From Dendronephthya gigantea (lineage: Eukaryota > Cnidaria > Anthozoa > Malacalcyonacea > Nephtheidae): a stretch of DNA of 64,000 nt. The DNA lies in the NCBI RefSeq assembly GCF_004324835.1, contig NW_021163013.1, forward strand, positions 3,824,001 through 3,888,000. Direction: 5' to 3'. Each line of letters opens with the position of its first letter. Position 1 is the first letter of the stretch. Shown here one piece after another: positions 1-12,723 of this stretch. The position numbers and the translations under genes are program-made. Under the pieces are notes generated by a model. That model worked only from the letters and a program-made list of their open reading frames with translations. It did no database searches and was not told where the DNA came from.

Positions 1-38
1 AACGAAAATTAAAAATTAAAACAAAGAGCTGCCGTATT

Positions 39-3000
39 ATGAAACGAAAGTTGAAAGCTGTAAAATGTCTTAAAGGGTAAGTCTTTGTTCTTAAGGCCTA
101 TTCACACGATCCAACTTCCAATCACTTCTGTCGTATGAATGAAGTTTAAAAAGCTGCAAAGCTTTGGTTTTAGTGAAATTGCTGGCCATATTCAACCATT
201 GAATTAGACTGTATTGAACCGACTATAAACGTCTAACAGAAGTGAATTGGTCTGAAAAAATTTAGTGTCAAGAGACCTTAATGCGCAGCAGCAGCATTAC
301 AGAACAATTATTACATTCTAGACAATGCACTTGTGCACTGTAAATTTTATGCATGTTATGCATCTTGAAGAACCGAATATCTTAAATTAATCGAGCATAC
401 GGCAAGAATATAAACATTTAAACAAACAAAGTTTACAAATACAAGGTTTATACTCGATATATTAAACACTAACAGTGTTAAATACAATCTTTATATGTAA
501 TCTTTAGTACAATATGTTTTATTATTTGCCAAAATTTGAGATTTCCAGCATATATTGAATGGCACATGTTTTATTTCTGTCATGCACCTGTCAATTATGG
601 TCCAATGGACACTTCCCAAGTTTGTACTTGGGCAATGAAAACAATCCCACTAACAATAAATTCCATTGACCGCCTCGTTTTGAAGCTATTGTTATGTATG
701 CACTCAAGCAAATTCAGAAAGTGTCTAAATGGTCATCTAATCAAAAATGGCCATGTAGTATGTGTTTTACCTATTTTGTTATTATTGAAATAGGCACCAT
801 GAATTACTAAACAATGAAAGAGAATTGCAGCTCACTACTCTGTAAATTTGAATCCTAGATGAGGATATCACTATAGCTTGTTTGCAGGATGTATATACTT
901 GTATATTAATCTTTGTTATTATTTTGAATACTGTATATGAATATTACACTGCCATTCTTCTTGTGATAGCCTAACCTGTGCATTAGTTTTGTGCTCAGAT
1001 CAAGTACCTAATTAATACACACTCAGCCCTTATCAACTTGATTATTAGCAACTCGACCTTAGGGAATGCTTGCATGATCCAGCTTAGCCAAGATTAAATG
1101 ATGCGTGAAATGACTTTCAAAATACCTGAGGTATTGAAATGAGAAAATAAACAGCTCCTTACTGACCTGTGCAGTTCCTCTCAGTGTTTATGAAATTAAT
1201 TGTTACTACACTTACTTATTATTTCAACTCATATCTGTACATGATGGTTTATATATATATTTATATGGAGTTTTTGTAACTGTATTATTACTTTTGTATT
1301 CAATATTTTACATACTGGCATTAAACTTTTAAACATGCAACTTTAATAATAATAACAATAATTTGATAAGTTTAAAATGGAAAAAAAAAATTTATTTATT
1401 GAACAACTAAGCTAAAATACTTCATTTTAAATAGTTTAATTTTCAATTAAAGTACATATTTAAAGCATAAGATTTAGTTTCAGTCAAGATGTATGAGAGT
1501 ATTTTTAAACTTTCACTTATCCGCTGTCTATTAAGCTAAACACCGCACAAACAACCAGCCCCTGGCTGGTAGAAAAAACTATTACCTAGTTGTGGTATGT
1601 TACTTCTTCCACCTTGGCTATTCCATTATCTAAAACTGTTTTTGCCCAGTGTGTGGTCCAAAGATGATGGGATTTGATTTATTAAATTACAATATCTTTG
1701 ATCTTTCTTTTTAGAACACCTCCAATTACGAAGTTCTTTAAGCAAACTTCTGGTATGTACAGTAAACTCACCAAACTTTGAGATACTAATAATCATTGAA
1801 AATACATATATGTACCAGTAATATGTACTTCAGTTGAATGTTAACTACCGTAGCTTTCTTTCTTGAAAACAAAAAAATTGATATACTCTATTGTATTTTC
1901 ATATTTTGGTTTGGTGTTTGGAGGGTGCACCCACCCCCAGAAATATTTAGATTTTAAACTCTAAGTGCATTTATTTGCATTTTGAATGTTTAAAAATAAT
2001 GTTCCATTTTCTGTTCCATCAATACATCCTACCTTTAAATTTCTATTTCTTAAAATGAATTAATTTCACTGAAATGACCTTTTTCTTGCCATTTTTTTTT
2101 CGTGTGATGTGGATGAGTGCATTAGTTACGGATGTTCAAATACATAAGAGCTCTTACACATCAGAACATTCGTAACTAATTACTCATTCACATCTATCAA
2201 AAGAAGAAAATTTCAGCAAACATTGCCAGTGTAAGAAGCTCAATTGATGACATAAAAACACTGGGACTCGCGGTATAGTAAGATTGAATGTATGGCCGCG
2301 TACTGGCCTATGTACTGTACAAATTCGTTACAGTGGCGTAGCCAAGGGGGGCAAGGTGGGGCTTTGCGGGAAATGGCGTTTCCAAGCCTTAGAAATCCAA
2401 AATTTTCCCGGGGGAGCATGCCCTCGGACCCCCCTAGGTAGTTTGTGACTTCCCCACTCACTGGTCGCTCCCCCAAATTTCTACCCTGGCTACGCCACTG
2501 ATTCGTTACTGTTACTCAACCTTACAGAAAAGATTTTTCAATATATTAGTCATTAACATGCATACCATCATGTGCCCTATTTATTTGTTTAGATATTAAA
2601 GCAAAGCCATTAGCCGCTGTCGTCGCCATTGAAAATATATCACCCACAAAGCTTCCGATCACAGTTCAACAACTGGAAAACAACAATATCACGCGTATCA
2701 CCACCAACAAGGATCTTAGGGGACCGAAAGTTGTAAACGGTTTCAAGCAGAAGTTTGAAGTAAGAGGATTAATAAATTCCTCGGATATAAGGACCCCAGG
2801 CCTAGAGAAAAGGGCAAAGAAATGTTTAATTGAGCAACCTGAATTTAAAAATCACACGAAAGGAAAAACCGATTGCAAATCTAGTGAAAAGAATTGTACC
2901 TCTTTTAGCTCTGGTGTTTCAACTAGACGTGAAAACGAAGCTGGAGTAAATATTCAAAATGATTGTTTAAACAATTTTAGCAGTGGTGCAAAGGTTTCAA

Positions 3001-6000
3001 AGACACTGAAACCTGAAAATGAGTCACGACTAGCCGCAGAAAAGGAGGTAGATTTTTTGAGGGGTAAAGAGACAAATTTACCTCTACACACTTCCACTGA
3101 AAGTTCTCATTTACGTTCTATGAAAATACCTGATCACAAGTGCCCAAGTGCAGTGAAACTGATTTCACCTCAAACAGATGACAAAGACATCAGTGATGTT
3201 TGCGATGTTGAAATAAAGTTACCTGTTAAAGAGAACTTTGCTGTAGAAAATTGCTCTTTTCCATCTGAAAACGGCAGTACCGGTACTGTGTGTAGTGAAA
3301 CAGAAAATTTGTTTTCTGATAGCAAACACTGTTCAATTGATGCGCATGAAGAAAAAGAGCCATCAGAAATGGAAGTAGAATATGGAACAAATCATGGCGA
3401 AGTTATCAAAACAAGCGATAGTTTAGAAGATAAAGAGGATGATCTTGTTTCTAAAGACCTAAAAACGGAACTTAAAAAAACGTTAGATAATTCCGAAAAG
3501 AAAAATACCTGTGAAGAAAAGTCGGCCGACGTGACAGCTCGTATTGGTCAGGGGCGTCCAGCCATCAGCAGTGCTAACAACATTAAGAACGAGGACGAAA
3601 CAGCTAAATGTATAAAGTAATCTTTATTTGAACAACATGGGAGAAATGATTTTAAAGCATTGCATGAAAAATATTAGTGATTAGATGTTCAACCGAAAAA
3701 GTTTTAGTAAAAGCCTAGAGGACTTTTGCCAAAGTTGCCAAACTTTTCAAGGTTTTTGATCACTAATGAATATTCATCACTAATATCTGTTGATTATGAT
3801 CATTAACAATATTGATTATAATATACCTAATCGTGTTCTTTAAGGTGAATGTGTTACCGATCAGTCAGAGTCTTCTGATGATGAACTATTCAATCCAGTT
3901 GGCTTCCTGTCTGACAACCGCGTTATCCCTGATGTAAGAACACCAGAGAAATCTGTGACTCCCATAGCAGGTAAACCATACAACAACAGACCATTCGTCA
4001 TTCATATAAGTTTCATGCGTTTATGCAGTTTTTATGCAGTAAACATGATGTATATCGGTGTATGTTGATATACATGGACATTGCTACTTTTTGGCAAAGA
4101 CTTTAGCTCGTTTACATTAGGTTCGACACATGAAAAATTCGACATCTGAAACGGGTATAAAGGTGGTTTAATTTTAATATCGTTCTTCTAAGGAAACGGA
4201 AAAACCCCATGCATACACGTCTTCGACTCTCGAGCAAGATAACAATAAAAGGACATTAGAACCTTATCGGAATGCGAACCAATTATTTTCCCTGTTTACA
4301 AATAATGATGTATCTTGATCCTCGTACAATAGGTAGTCCTCTAACTCCAATCAGTCCTTTCGTTGCCCGAGCGAAGGAAACTGGTCCGGTGAAATATTCC
4401 CTTGAAAGATTGTTATCGGAAAAACCAAAGGATATTAAGAAGGACAAAGAACTGCAACGATTGCAACTGGCCATCCAACAGGCCATAAAAATTGGTATGT
4501 TTTTTATATTTTTACCTAATCGGCTTAAATGACGTCAAATCAAATGGCAAGTGTTCTTGCCTCCGCAAAACTAACAAGCTAATCAAACCTCGAACATCAC
4601 TCTTTCCACGTTTGACGTCATGTTGAAAAAGGTATGTTCCGATAAACTCTGATAAATAAGACAAATATTTTGCAATTTTTATACTAACTTTTCAGGTAAT
4701 ATTGGAACCCCTGCACAACGGTGCTTTTATAGCAGGCAAGAGTCGAACTTCATGACTATGGCCTTACATTGACTATAAAACTCGTCTTGCGTGGCGCCGA
4801 GTCACCAGTAATTCGTAATAATAATTATTAACTAATGATAAGATAATAAAAAAGCTGTCCTGAAATTCCTATATGCACTCAGGTTCATTTGTTGTTCAAT
4901 AGTTGCAGGAACGCCTGACTCCCGCAGAATAACTGAATAAATTATTTCTGTACATACATAATTTATATAGATCTCATTTTTACGATGTTCCTGGTTTGCA
5001 TATTGTCCACATACCTTCGTTTTATCGTAGCTAGAATTGGCCATTTGCAGAATACTATACGGTAACTCTCGAGATTGAAGATTTATATTCTGCAGTGACC
5101 GGCAGTGGTCTGCGGTACAAAAGATGGATAGCGCTATCGACCGAAAGGTGTTTTTCAATCGCTCAAAATTGTCCGATGTTCGATGCATCCTGGATTAAAT
5201 CTTTGTATTCTTCAATTGGGAGTACTCTTTAATACATACCGAAACCTATTTATAAGCGTATTACTGTTTAAACTGCGGCATCAGGTTTTCGTCTTTCCAG
5301 TTTTTACAGGAAGAGAAATATAAGAGAAAACATGATGTTTAACATCCAAAGAACAAAATCTTCTAAAGCCTTGCAAAATTTGAGTTTTACAGGATGTTGT
5401 TTTTCGGAGTTTGTTTTCTCTTCCATCTTGTTAAATTGTCTGCCGTTAACAGTTTTTAAGTATATACTGTAGCCGTACAGTACATTTAAACTGAATCAAA
5501 AAAGTGAACAAGCATGAAATGACTAATTTATCAAACGATACCTACAGTAACACAACTTACTGTACGTTCATTTTCGCCGTCGAAATGTTAAACACATCCT
5601 GATCACTTCATTTCTTTTTCAGGTAGAAACGTGGGCGAAGCTGATGAAGATGAAGATGAGCATGGAGGTAACGTTTCCTGAAATTGATATCATTGGTTTG
5701 GGATTGCTTTTACAAGAATTGACACACCTAATTTTACCCGTATGCTCAGACTACCAATACAAATGTAGGCAGGGCCGTAACTAGAACGATAATTGGGGGG
5801 GGGGTGTTTATTCATATATTCAGTTCGGCCCCACGGATTTCCATTGTGAGCTATTGCACTTACAAAAGAAATCCGCAGGGCAGAACTGAATATATGAATA
5901 AACACCCCCCCCCCCAATTATCGTTCTAGTTACGGCCCTGAATGAAGGGCATGGGTTAAATTGGCAACGGAATTTTAACCGTGCCGTACCTATGAATAGA

Positions 6001-9000
6001 GAGATTTAGTCTTGACTACGGTCCCGCTAAGGCTACGAGATTAGTCATATTGACGTGATATTCGTGATATTTCGTACTGACGGACTCTACGCTACTGATA
6101 GGCTCGTAGCCGTCCCCCATCTGACCACGGCATTTTGGGAAAACTTTGCAGTCTTTGTTACCTGAAAAAGTAAAATAGGTCGGTATATATTTTTTCGGTT
6201 TTGTGTAAAAACATTTAAGAGAAATATTTTTATGGCCGTATAGCTTTAGTTATGTTTATTTTGCAAAATGCTAAGCGTAGAAATTTTCGAAACATTTGAC
6301 AGTATAAACTGCATACGCGTTTTGCGCCACTATCTCGTAGCCGTAGTCAAATCTAAAGCTCTCTAATAAATCTCGTGTTCCAGATGCGATTTCATATATA
6401 CTTATTTATTGTACTCTATGTAGATGACGAGGAAACACTGTTGCCAATCCATAAGAAAGAACTTGAGAAATACAAATGTACCGATAAAGGATTTGCAGAG
6501 GAGATGCATGGAGTGAATATCTTTCCTGGGTTAAAACAACCAACAAAGGTAATCATACTTGTCAGATGATCTCAAAGCATTTGGCCAATTTCAATTCCAA
6601 TGACTAGACACTATCCAGGGTGAAGAAAGAGAACGCAACACTATAATTTAAATATTCATGAATATTCGATCTTTTGTGATCGAATAGACTGTGAATATTC
6701 ATATACCCTACGTAGATATCGATTATCAAATGGTTTTTCCGGGTCACATGACTAGAAAGGGATAGCGATCAACAAAAACTTAATACCCTCCATCCGATGC
6801 AACATTGTACTCGTTTATACCCACTGTATTTTACCCATCCTGTGTCTGGGGTTCCAAGATTGTAATAGCTATATCCATTTCTATTCCTCTCCTATAGCAT
6901 GTGAATGGATGTAGTGAACCACTTTCATTGAAAGAGACCGTTGATACCGACGATTTCACCAGGTTCTTGTATCAAAGATCTGATGAAGAGATACGCGAAC
7001 TGTTATGTTCTGATTGGATCACTCACAGGTACCTGGTTCGTCCTTGCCCGTCGGCTGTCGTCCAGTGGCTGTTCCACATAATATGCTATCATCTGCATAA
7101 ACACACGGTCAAAGCTGGTTACAATGCATTATGGTCAATGGTAAACGCTGAAGATAGCAAGGTATAATGTTTTCTTTCATTTTAACGACTGCTAGGTTAA
7201 CGACTGCTAGGTTAACGACTGCTAGGTTAACGACTGCTAGGTTAACGACTGCTAGATTAACGACTGCTAGGTTAACGACTGCTAGGTTAACGACTGCTAG
7301 GTTAACGACTGCTAGGTTAACGACTGCTAGCTTAACGACTGCTAGCTTAACGACTGCTAGCTTAACGACTGCTAGCTTAACGACTGCTAGGTTAACGACT
7401 GCTAGGTTAACGACTGCTAGCTTAACGACTGCTAGGTTAACGACTGCTAGCTTAACGACTGCTAGCTTAACGACTGCTAGCTTAACGACTGCTAGGTTAA
7501 CGACTGCTAGCTTAACGACTGCTAGGTTAACGACTGCTAGCTTAACGACTGCTAGCTTAACGACTGCTAGCTTAACGACTGGGCGGTTTTCCATTATGCT
7601 GAAGTTTTCAACCGTACGAAAATGTTCGCCTGATTTTTCTTTTTAATTGTGAGAATTCGACCGTAGCAGATTAATCTCTTGACCTATCACAATTGAGAAG
7701 GAAATCGAACAAAAATTTTCGCTGAGAACAGCTTGACGCGTTTAGAGGATTTAGTATGCAGTAACATGATAAAGCTGTGTTATTTTATTTTATTATACCG
7801 TATTTTTTTATAATTATATATTTCTTACATGCAGGAAAAGCCAAGACGTCTCTCGTGGATACCCGATATTCAGGATGCACTTAACGTGTTCAGCAATTTT
7901 GGAACGAACATCACCTTACTCTTGCCTACAGTTTGTAAAAGTATAGATATTGGCGAAAATCTCCTCAAACTGACCTGTGAAAACGACGCGTCTGCTGACA
8001 AAAGGTGAGAAAAGTTTAGGTAAAGCACATGCAACGCTTCTTAAGACCGTGCTCCATCGTTTATGTCGGGACGGTTGACGATCGCTCGCAATCACTGATC
8101 GTCTATTGGGCTCTCAAAGATGGTGGTCAAATAATCCTGAGTAATCGTTCCGGTCAAAATAGTTCACTAAGACTAGCACAAAACACAAAATGAAGATCTA
8201 GAAGAAAACAAACGCTTTGTTTGTATTTCTTAAATACGGCGGATTGTCTGCGTGCATCTCATACATTAAGTTGCTATGGTTTGAAATGAATATGAACTAT
8301 AGAGTCATCTTCCAGGAAATTGGAAAACATGCAAAATATACAACTTCTCTAATTTGCTTGCCCCGCATTATTATGAGCAAAACTGATCCGGAAACGTTTC
8401 CCTTGAAGATTACAATTGAAAACGTGTGTGGGGAATTTGATATTGAAATTTCACGTCGAATTGCTTCAAATCATTTGTAAATAATCGACATTTTCACGTG
8501 AAGTTTACTATTTTTGTTGTAGTGATGAACAAGACAGCGCCTTTTTTCCACTTGCCAACTTTACTCGTTTAATTCAGTTCATGACATTGTGTTTGGATCG
8601 CTACCCGGAAAGATACAACACCAAAGATATTGAAGATTTTGTGCTGTTGTTGTATTTTATATCGCTTGATACACGCCTGACGATTATTGATCATGACATT
8701 AAAACGTGTCTTAAAGCCTTGTATAGTGCAGTAGACCAAAGACATTGGATTGACCAGGTATTTGTACTATATTATTATTGTTATGAGACAAACAAACTAC
8801 AGTATCATGCATTTATACATTTATATGATTTAACATACGCACAAGTAAATGTAGTCCCCCTTTCTGCCGAAACGATACAGTACTATAGTTGAAAACCGTG
8901 CATGATTTTTTTACTTTCCCTTTCTTGAATTTGTTGAAATTTAAGTCACGAATTAAAACAACGAAGGGTGAATTCTTGTGTGCATTTTAAAATTTTTTAG

Positions 9001-12000
9001 ATATAAAATGAATTAGAAAATTGACGTTATTTAAATTCTCCTTTCCTATAAAGTCCTAATTATAGTTGTTATACCACCGGATACGGCTGTTTAATCGCCT
9101 ATAACGTGGATTAAACCTTGGTATTTTTAGACTGGGTGTCTTCTTTAATAATTGTTAGCTACAAATCTGTAGTTTTATTGCTTTCCAAGCGTTTTTACAA
9201 GAGCTAAAATACCCAAATCTGGTGGTCGGTAGCCGTTGGTCGATGTGATCAGTTTTCATTAGGCGTGCACAAATGATTTCAACTAGTATTCTTTCTTTTA
9301 TTATACAGGCAACCAGGTTATCATCTATTCTCTGTCGTATCGAGACTCATCATCGCAACAAACTACGTATTGTCCAACTTCAGCCTTACTCAAATAGAGG
9401 ACATGATGTGAAAAGATTGGCCGCACTTCAGATCTTGGCTTCGCTTTCACACAACACTATGACTGATATCAATCCGTTCATAATATCGGATGACGATTTG
9501 AAAAATGATCAGCAAATAACCAATACACATCAGGTAGATGCCACACTCTTACTTTCTCCTTGGATATTTGTATTCCTGACTGCTGAAGCAAATGCACCGC
9601 AAAGCACTGATCCGCAAAGACTGGATAGTGCATCTGCCTACTGAACAAATATAGAGGTCACTTGATTTCCGGTTCACATGCAACCAGACACAAAAAAGCT
9701 TTATAAATAATGGAAGAGATTTTAATGTTTAGTATAAGCCTTTTATTATAATTCAATTCTTGATTGGCTGATCGCTATGTGTGAAACTTATTTTCATGAA
9801 CTCTATCACATAACGGGAAAAAAAGTTGCATCCGTTAATGACGTCAATGTTAATAAGGTCATGATATTGACTTAGATATCAAAGACCCAAGATATGGGAA
9901 TGCAAAACAACCATTTGGCAATTGTATTATATAAAAATAACTGCAGTAAAACAACGGTTTAGAACTATTCAAAATGCTATGCACGCGCGAAGGCAATCCT
10001 ACACGGCTATTAACCAATTAGGTTGCTTTTGCTGTAGTCTTTCTTAATTCAAGTTGTTGTTTTTTTGAAATATTTTTATTAGATGTTTACAAAAGTTAAT
10101 GTATTACTCCAAAAAGTAGATGTGAATGACGACACTGATTATTATGAGCTTTACACAATGATCGAACTGCTCGATGCTGTCGTTGGAGCAGAAAGCCTTG
10201 TACCCCAGGAAAAGGTTTGTTAATATTAATACAGACTTGAGGAAAAACATATATGTAGTTTGTCCAGCTGACCTAAGATCAGTAGCTGATCCACTGTAAG
10301 TGAGAATAAAATACTACAGCTCTAACTTGAAACCATATCGGTAAATTTTTATGTCAAAATGTTCTTTAGAAATGAATAACCAATAGCGTTGGTATCGAGA
10401 TCTTTTGAATTGGAAATTTGACTGTGAAATTTATTCTTACTCAGTGCCCCGAATCCGTCATTGTCATGAGGTGCTTTGACAAAACTGAGTGATTTCAGGA
10501 CATTAAAATAGAGAGTAAGGGATTTAAACAACCATGCAGCTCCCTGCAGTTGCCTTTTTAGGGCTAATTCCTTGAGATGCTTACCTCATCTTCACGTATT
10601 TCAGGTTATCGTTGAGAAGATTAAAATGATGCTCACCTCACTTCACAGCCATATCAAAGATCCAAGAGCGATGTTCATGAGTCGTTCTAAGGTACGAAAC
10701 ATTTCATCATTATGACAATTATGACAAACAAGACGCCGTTCTGGCGTTAACTCCGGCGCACGTGCCAGTCTTCACAATATAGAGCTTCTGAACATAAACA
10801 ATACAATTCGCGTATTGTTTCGCATACATATTCGCATTTAGATGCCTTGCGGACCTAAATGTTCGATCGCGAAATTCAGAAGCACATCGCAGTATAGAAG
10901 TTCAATTGTTCAAAAATGTAAATAAACCGCATGATACATTCGCTTCTTCTTCCTTTGGAATTCGCGCTTATATAGTTGTATTAAATCTTCGATCCTGTGC
11001 AAACTACGCGACGTGTCAAAGCGCCCATACACGACCACATCATCTTGTTAAACGGCAAAATAGCAGCGATATTATTAAAATAGGACTAGAATCTACATGT
11101 ATTAAATATATTCTTACCCCAATTTAATCTAAACTTAATCGAACAGCACGAAAAGAACGGTTTATTTGTTCCTCTTGGAGGAATTGCCGTATCATGCGAG
11201 CGAAATCGAATCGCGCATTGGAAAATTAGCCAAAGCTGTGCACCACAACTCTTGGGAGATAAGACTGGGACATAAATAAATCCAATCACATACACATTTT
11301 AAACACTAGTATATTTCGCGCCATTACAGACTTGCGACGACGAAAAATAAAAAAAACAAAAACAAAACAAAACCGGGGCGAATTTTCAACTCCGTCGCTG
11401 ACGCCGGAGTAATTAGTTTTCACCACCGCGAAGCTAATTGTAGTTTTGTCGGTGTATATAGGTCAAGGATCTTATACTACGAACCGTCACAAAATTCGCG
11501 TATATGGTTCAAGGAAAGAAAGGAATCCAAAATCAGGTTTGCTCACAAAAATATACAAACGTAAAAAGTCTGTTTCTGCTCAGTCAATCCGACCAAATGT
11601 AAAAACCAGGAGCACGTTTTTACCGCAAACTTTACATCACAGCGGAGACTTTTTATGTAACTGTTTGTAAAAGTTTATATACAATAAGACATTATAGGAA
11701 TGATATCAGAATTCTGTGGTACAATTCGTCCAGTGAATGCGTGCATGATTATTGTGGTCTGATTTTGAAACAACGAGGCCGAGTTGAGTATTCCCCGTAG
11801 ATATCGAGGACAAGTGATTTGATGGTGTTTTGTAGTAAAAACAAGATTTACCGTTGTAAGAAAAGTTACTGGACAGTGTACTGGGGCGAACTGACAGCTT
11901 TCTGTTCCGAACTGACAGCTTTCTGTTCCGAAAATTCTTCTTTCAGATTATAATTTTAGTGAAATCAATGCTATAGTAGGTTATCATTGCTAGCCTACGA

Positions 12001-12473
12001 GTATGCTAGAAAAAAGAGCAGGTGCCCAAGAATAAGTTGCGCGAGTCTAACCAGATTTTTAAAGCTGAATTTCAAAGTCATTGTTTTCACTTTTCTAGTT
12101 GACTTGTTACAAGGTACACAAAAAGGAGGTTTATTCTGTCAAGATTTAGAAAAAAGCAAATGATTTTGAAATTTTGGCTGTCGAAAACCTGAACATCTCG
12201 TTTTCGCGTATAATAATACTATTCAGATCTTTCTTGAGGAACTGCTAAACTGATTCCATCAATTTGTTCATTTCATTTCAGAAAACTATTATGAAATTCT
12301 TCGTGGAAGGTAAATCTGAACTTCGTATTGAAACACTCGAAGATTCCGAAGTCATCGAAGAAGACGATGAAGAACTTCAATCTCAAGAGTCTCAGACATC
12401 GTCATTAATTCTTGATGCTCTGACGCAGACAAGTGAACATTCACATCATGAAAGTCAAGAATTTCCTCGATAG
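39..12473 (+). CDS. SLF2: SLF2 (FAM178A/Nse6-type) SMC5/6 localization factor, 14 exons
   Basis: Exons: 39-76, 1715-1752, 2593-3609, 3845-3970, 4333-4494, 5623-5667, 6424-6548, 6898-7161, 7835-8004, 8523-8757, 9309-9533, 10083-10214, 10605-10691, 12282-12473. All junctions are GT/AG and in phase; they sum to 2856 nt (951 aa plus stop). The N-terminus has TPPITKFFKQTS, like the SIIDFFKPASK segment recalled from human SLF2 and similar to a PIP box without its Gln. A long charged, probably disordered region follows. The C-terminal half resembles the SLF2 helical domain: DDEETLLPIHKKELEKY, PCPSAVVQWLF (human CPVPVLKWLF) and RRLSWIPDIQDALNVFSNFG (human WPWIPSLSDVAAVFFNMG), ending in an acidic tail. 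SLF2 recruits SMC5/6 to DNA damage through SLF1/RAD18 or SIMC1 in vertebrates. Exon 1 rests only on its ATG, donor and matching phase; the rest is firm. Confidence 0.85.
2106..2195. repeat. Imperfect inverted repeat in SLF2 intron 2
   Basis: The arm at 2106-2136 (gatgtggatgag, tagttacg) returns inverted at 2163-2195 (cgtaacta, actcattcacatc), with about 25 bases between. It looks like a small hairpin or MITE remnant. I see no target duplication. Confidence 0.5.
2331..2500. mobile_element. hAT-type MITE, 170 bp, with exact 8-bp target duplication
   Basis: The termini are inverted: cagtggcgtagcca at the left and tggctacgccactg at the right. The flanks 2323-2330 and 2501-2508 both read attcgtta, an 8-bp duplication as expected for hAT. 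There is no coding capacity. It lies in SLF2 intron 2 and its ends resemble those of the full hAT at 51.3 kb. Confidence 0.85.
5770..5940. mobile_element. Palindromic hAT-like MITE, 171 bp
   Basis: Almost the whole element is an inverted repeat (cagggccgtaactagaacg to cgttctagttacggccctg) with G and C runs next to the ends. The flanks aatgtagg (5762-5769) and aatgaagg (5941-5948) match at 7 of 8 positions. Related pieces lie near 49.3 kb and at 57.4 kb. It is in SLF2 intron 6. Confidence 0.75.
5997..6365. mobile_element. MITE with imperfect terminal inverted repeats
   Basis: The left end (tagagagatttagtcttgactacgg, then ggctacgagat) is matched inverted at the right (atctcgtagccgtagtcaaat, then agctctcta). 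The element is about 370 bp, non-coding, and ends 58 bases before SLF2 exon 7. The target duplication is at most TA. Confidence 0.55.
7182..7580. repeat. 15-bp minisatellite in SLF2 intron 8
   Basis: About 26 units of ttaacgactgctag plus one variable base, g or c, are arranged head to tail. They begin about 20 nt inside the intron, after the donor at 7161. Apart from one or two single changes, units differ only at the g/c position, so the array is a string of two unit types. Because 15 is a multiple of three, both strands stay open for about 160 codons; this is not evidence of coding. Confidence 0.95.
10725..11415. repeat. Dispersed repeat copy A in SLF2 intron 13
   Basis: This segment matches 49374-50056 in the opposite orientation over nearly its whole length. 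Shared boundaries are aaacaagacgcc at one end and ccggagtaatta at the other, and both ends include actccggcg. I recognise no transposase and cannot assign a superfamily. Confidence 0.65.
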
Positions 12474-12590
12474 TTTTCGTTCTGGCTATGCAGTTCCTGC
12501 CTGATTATGAAGGCTTTTTCCATGAGAAACAACAGCCTCGAGGAGCATAAACGATGCAATAGTTATCCGGGACCGCGCCAAAACGTTGGT

Positions 12591-12649
12591 GTGCTGAGAT
12601 GGCGACTCTTTATTTTACGAAGTGTACTGAGATGGCGACTCTTTATTTT

Positions 12650-12721
<72 letters not shown>
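12591..12721. repeat. Short duplication plus (TA)n downstream of SLF2
   Basis: A 30-bp unit containing tgagatggcgactcttt occurs twice (12591-12620 and 12623-12653) and is followed directly by about 34 TA units (12654-12721). It lies 120-250 bp past the SLF2 stop, possibly in the 3' UTR. Confidence 0.85.

Positions 12722-12723
<2 letters not shown>

Noticed and set aside
4283-4486. Minus-strand frame opposite SLF2 exon 5
   Set aside because: It is the antisense shadow of a well-supported exon.
7109-7646. Long open frames on both strands (about 160 codons each) over the 15-bp repeat
   Set aside because: A repeat of 15 bp keeps any frame open once one unit is open, and the region is an intron of SLF2.
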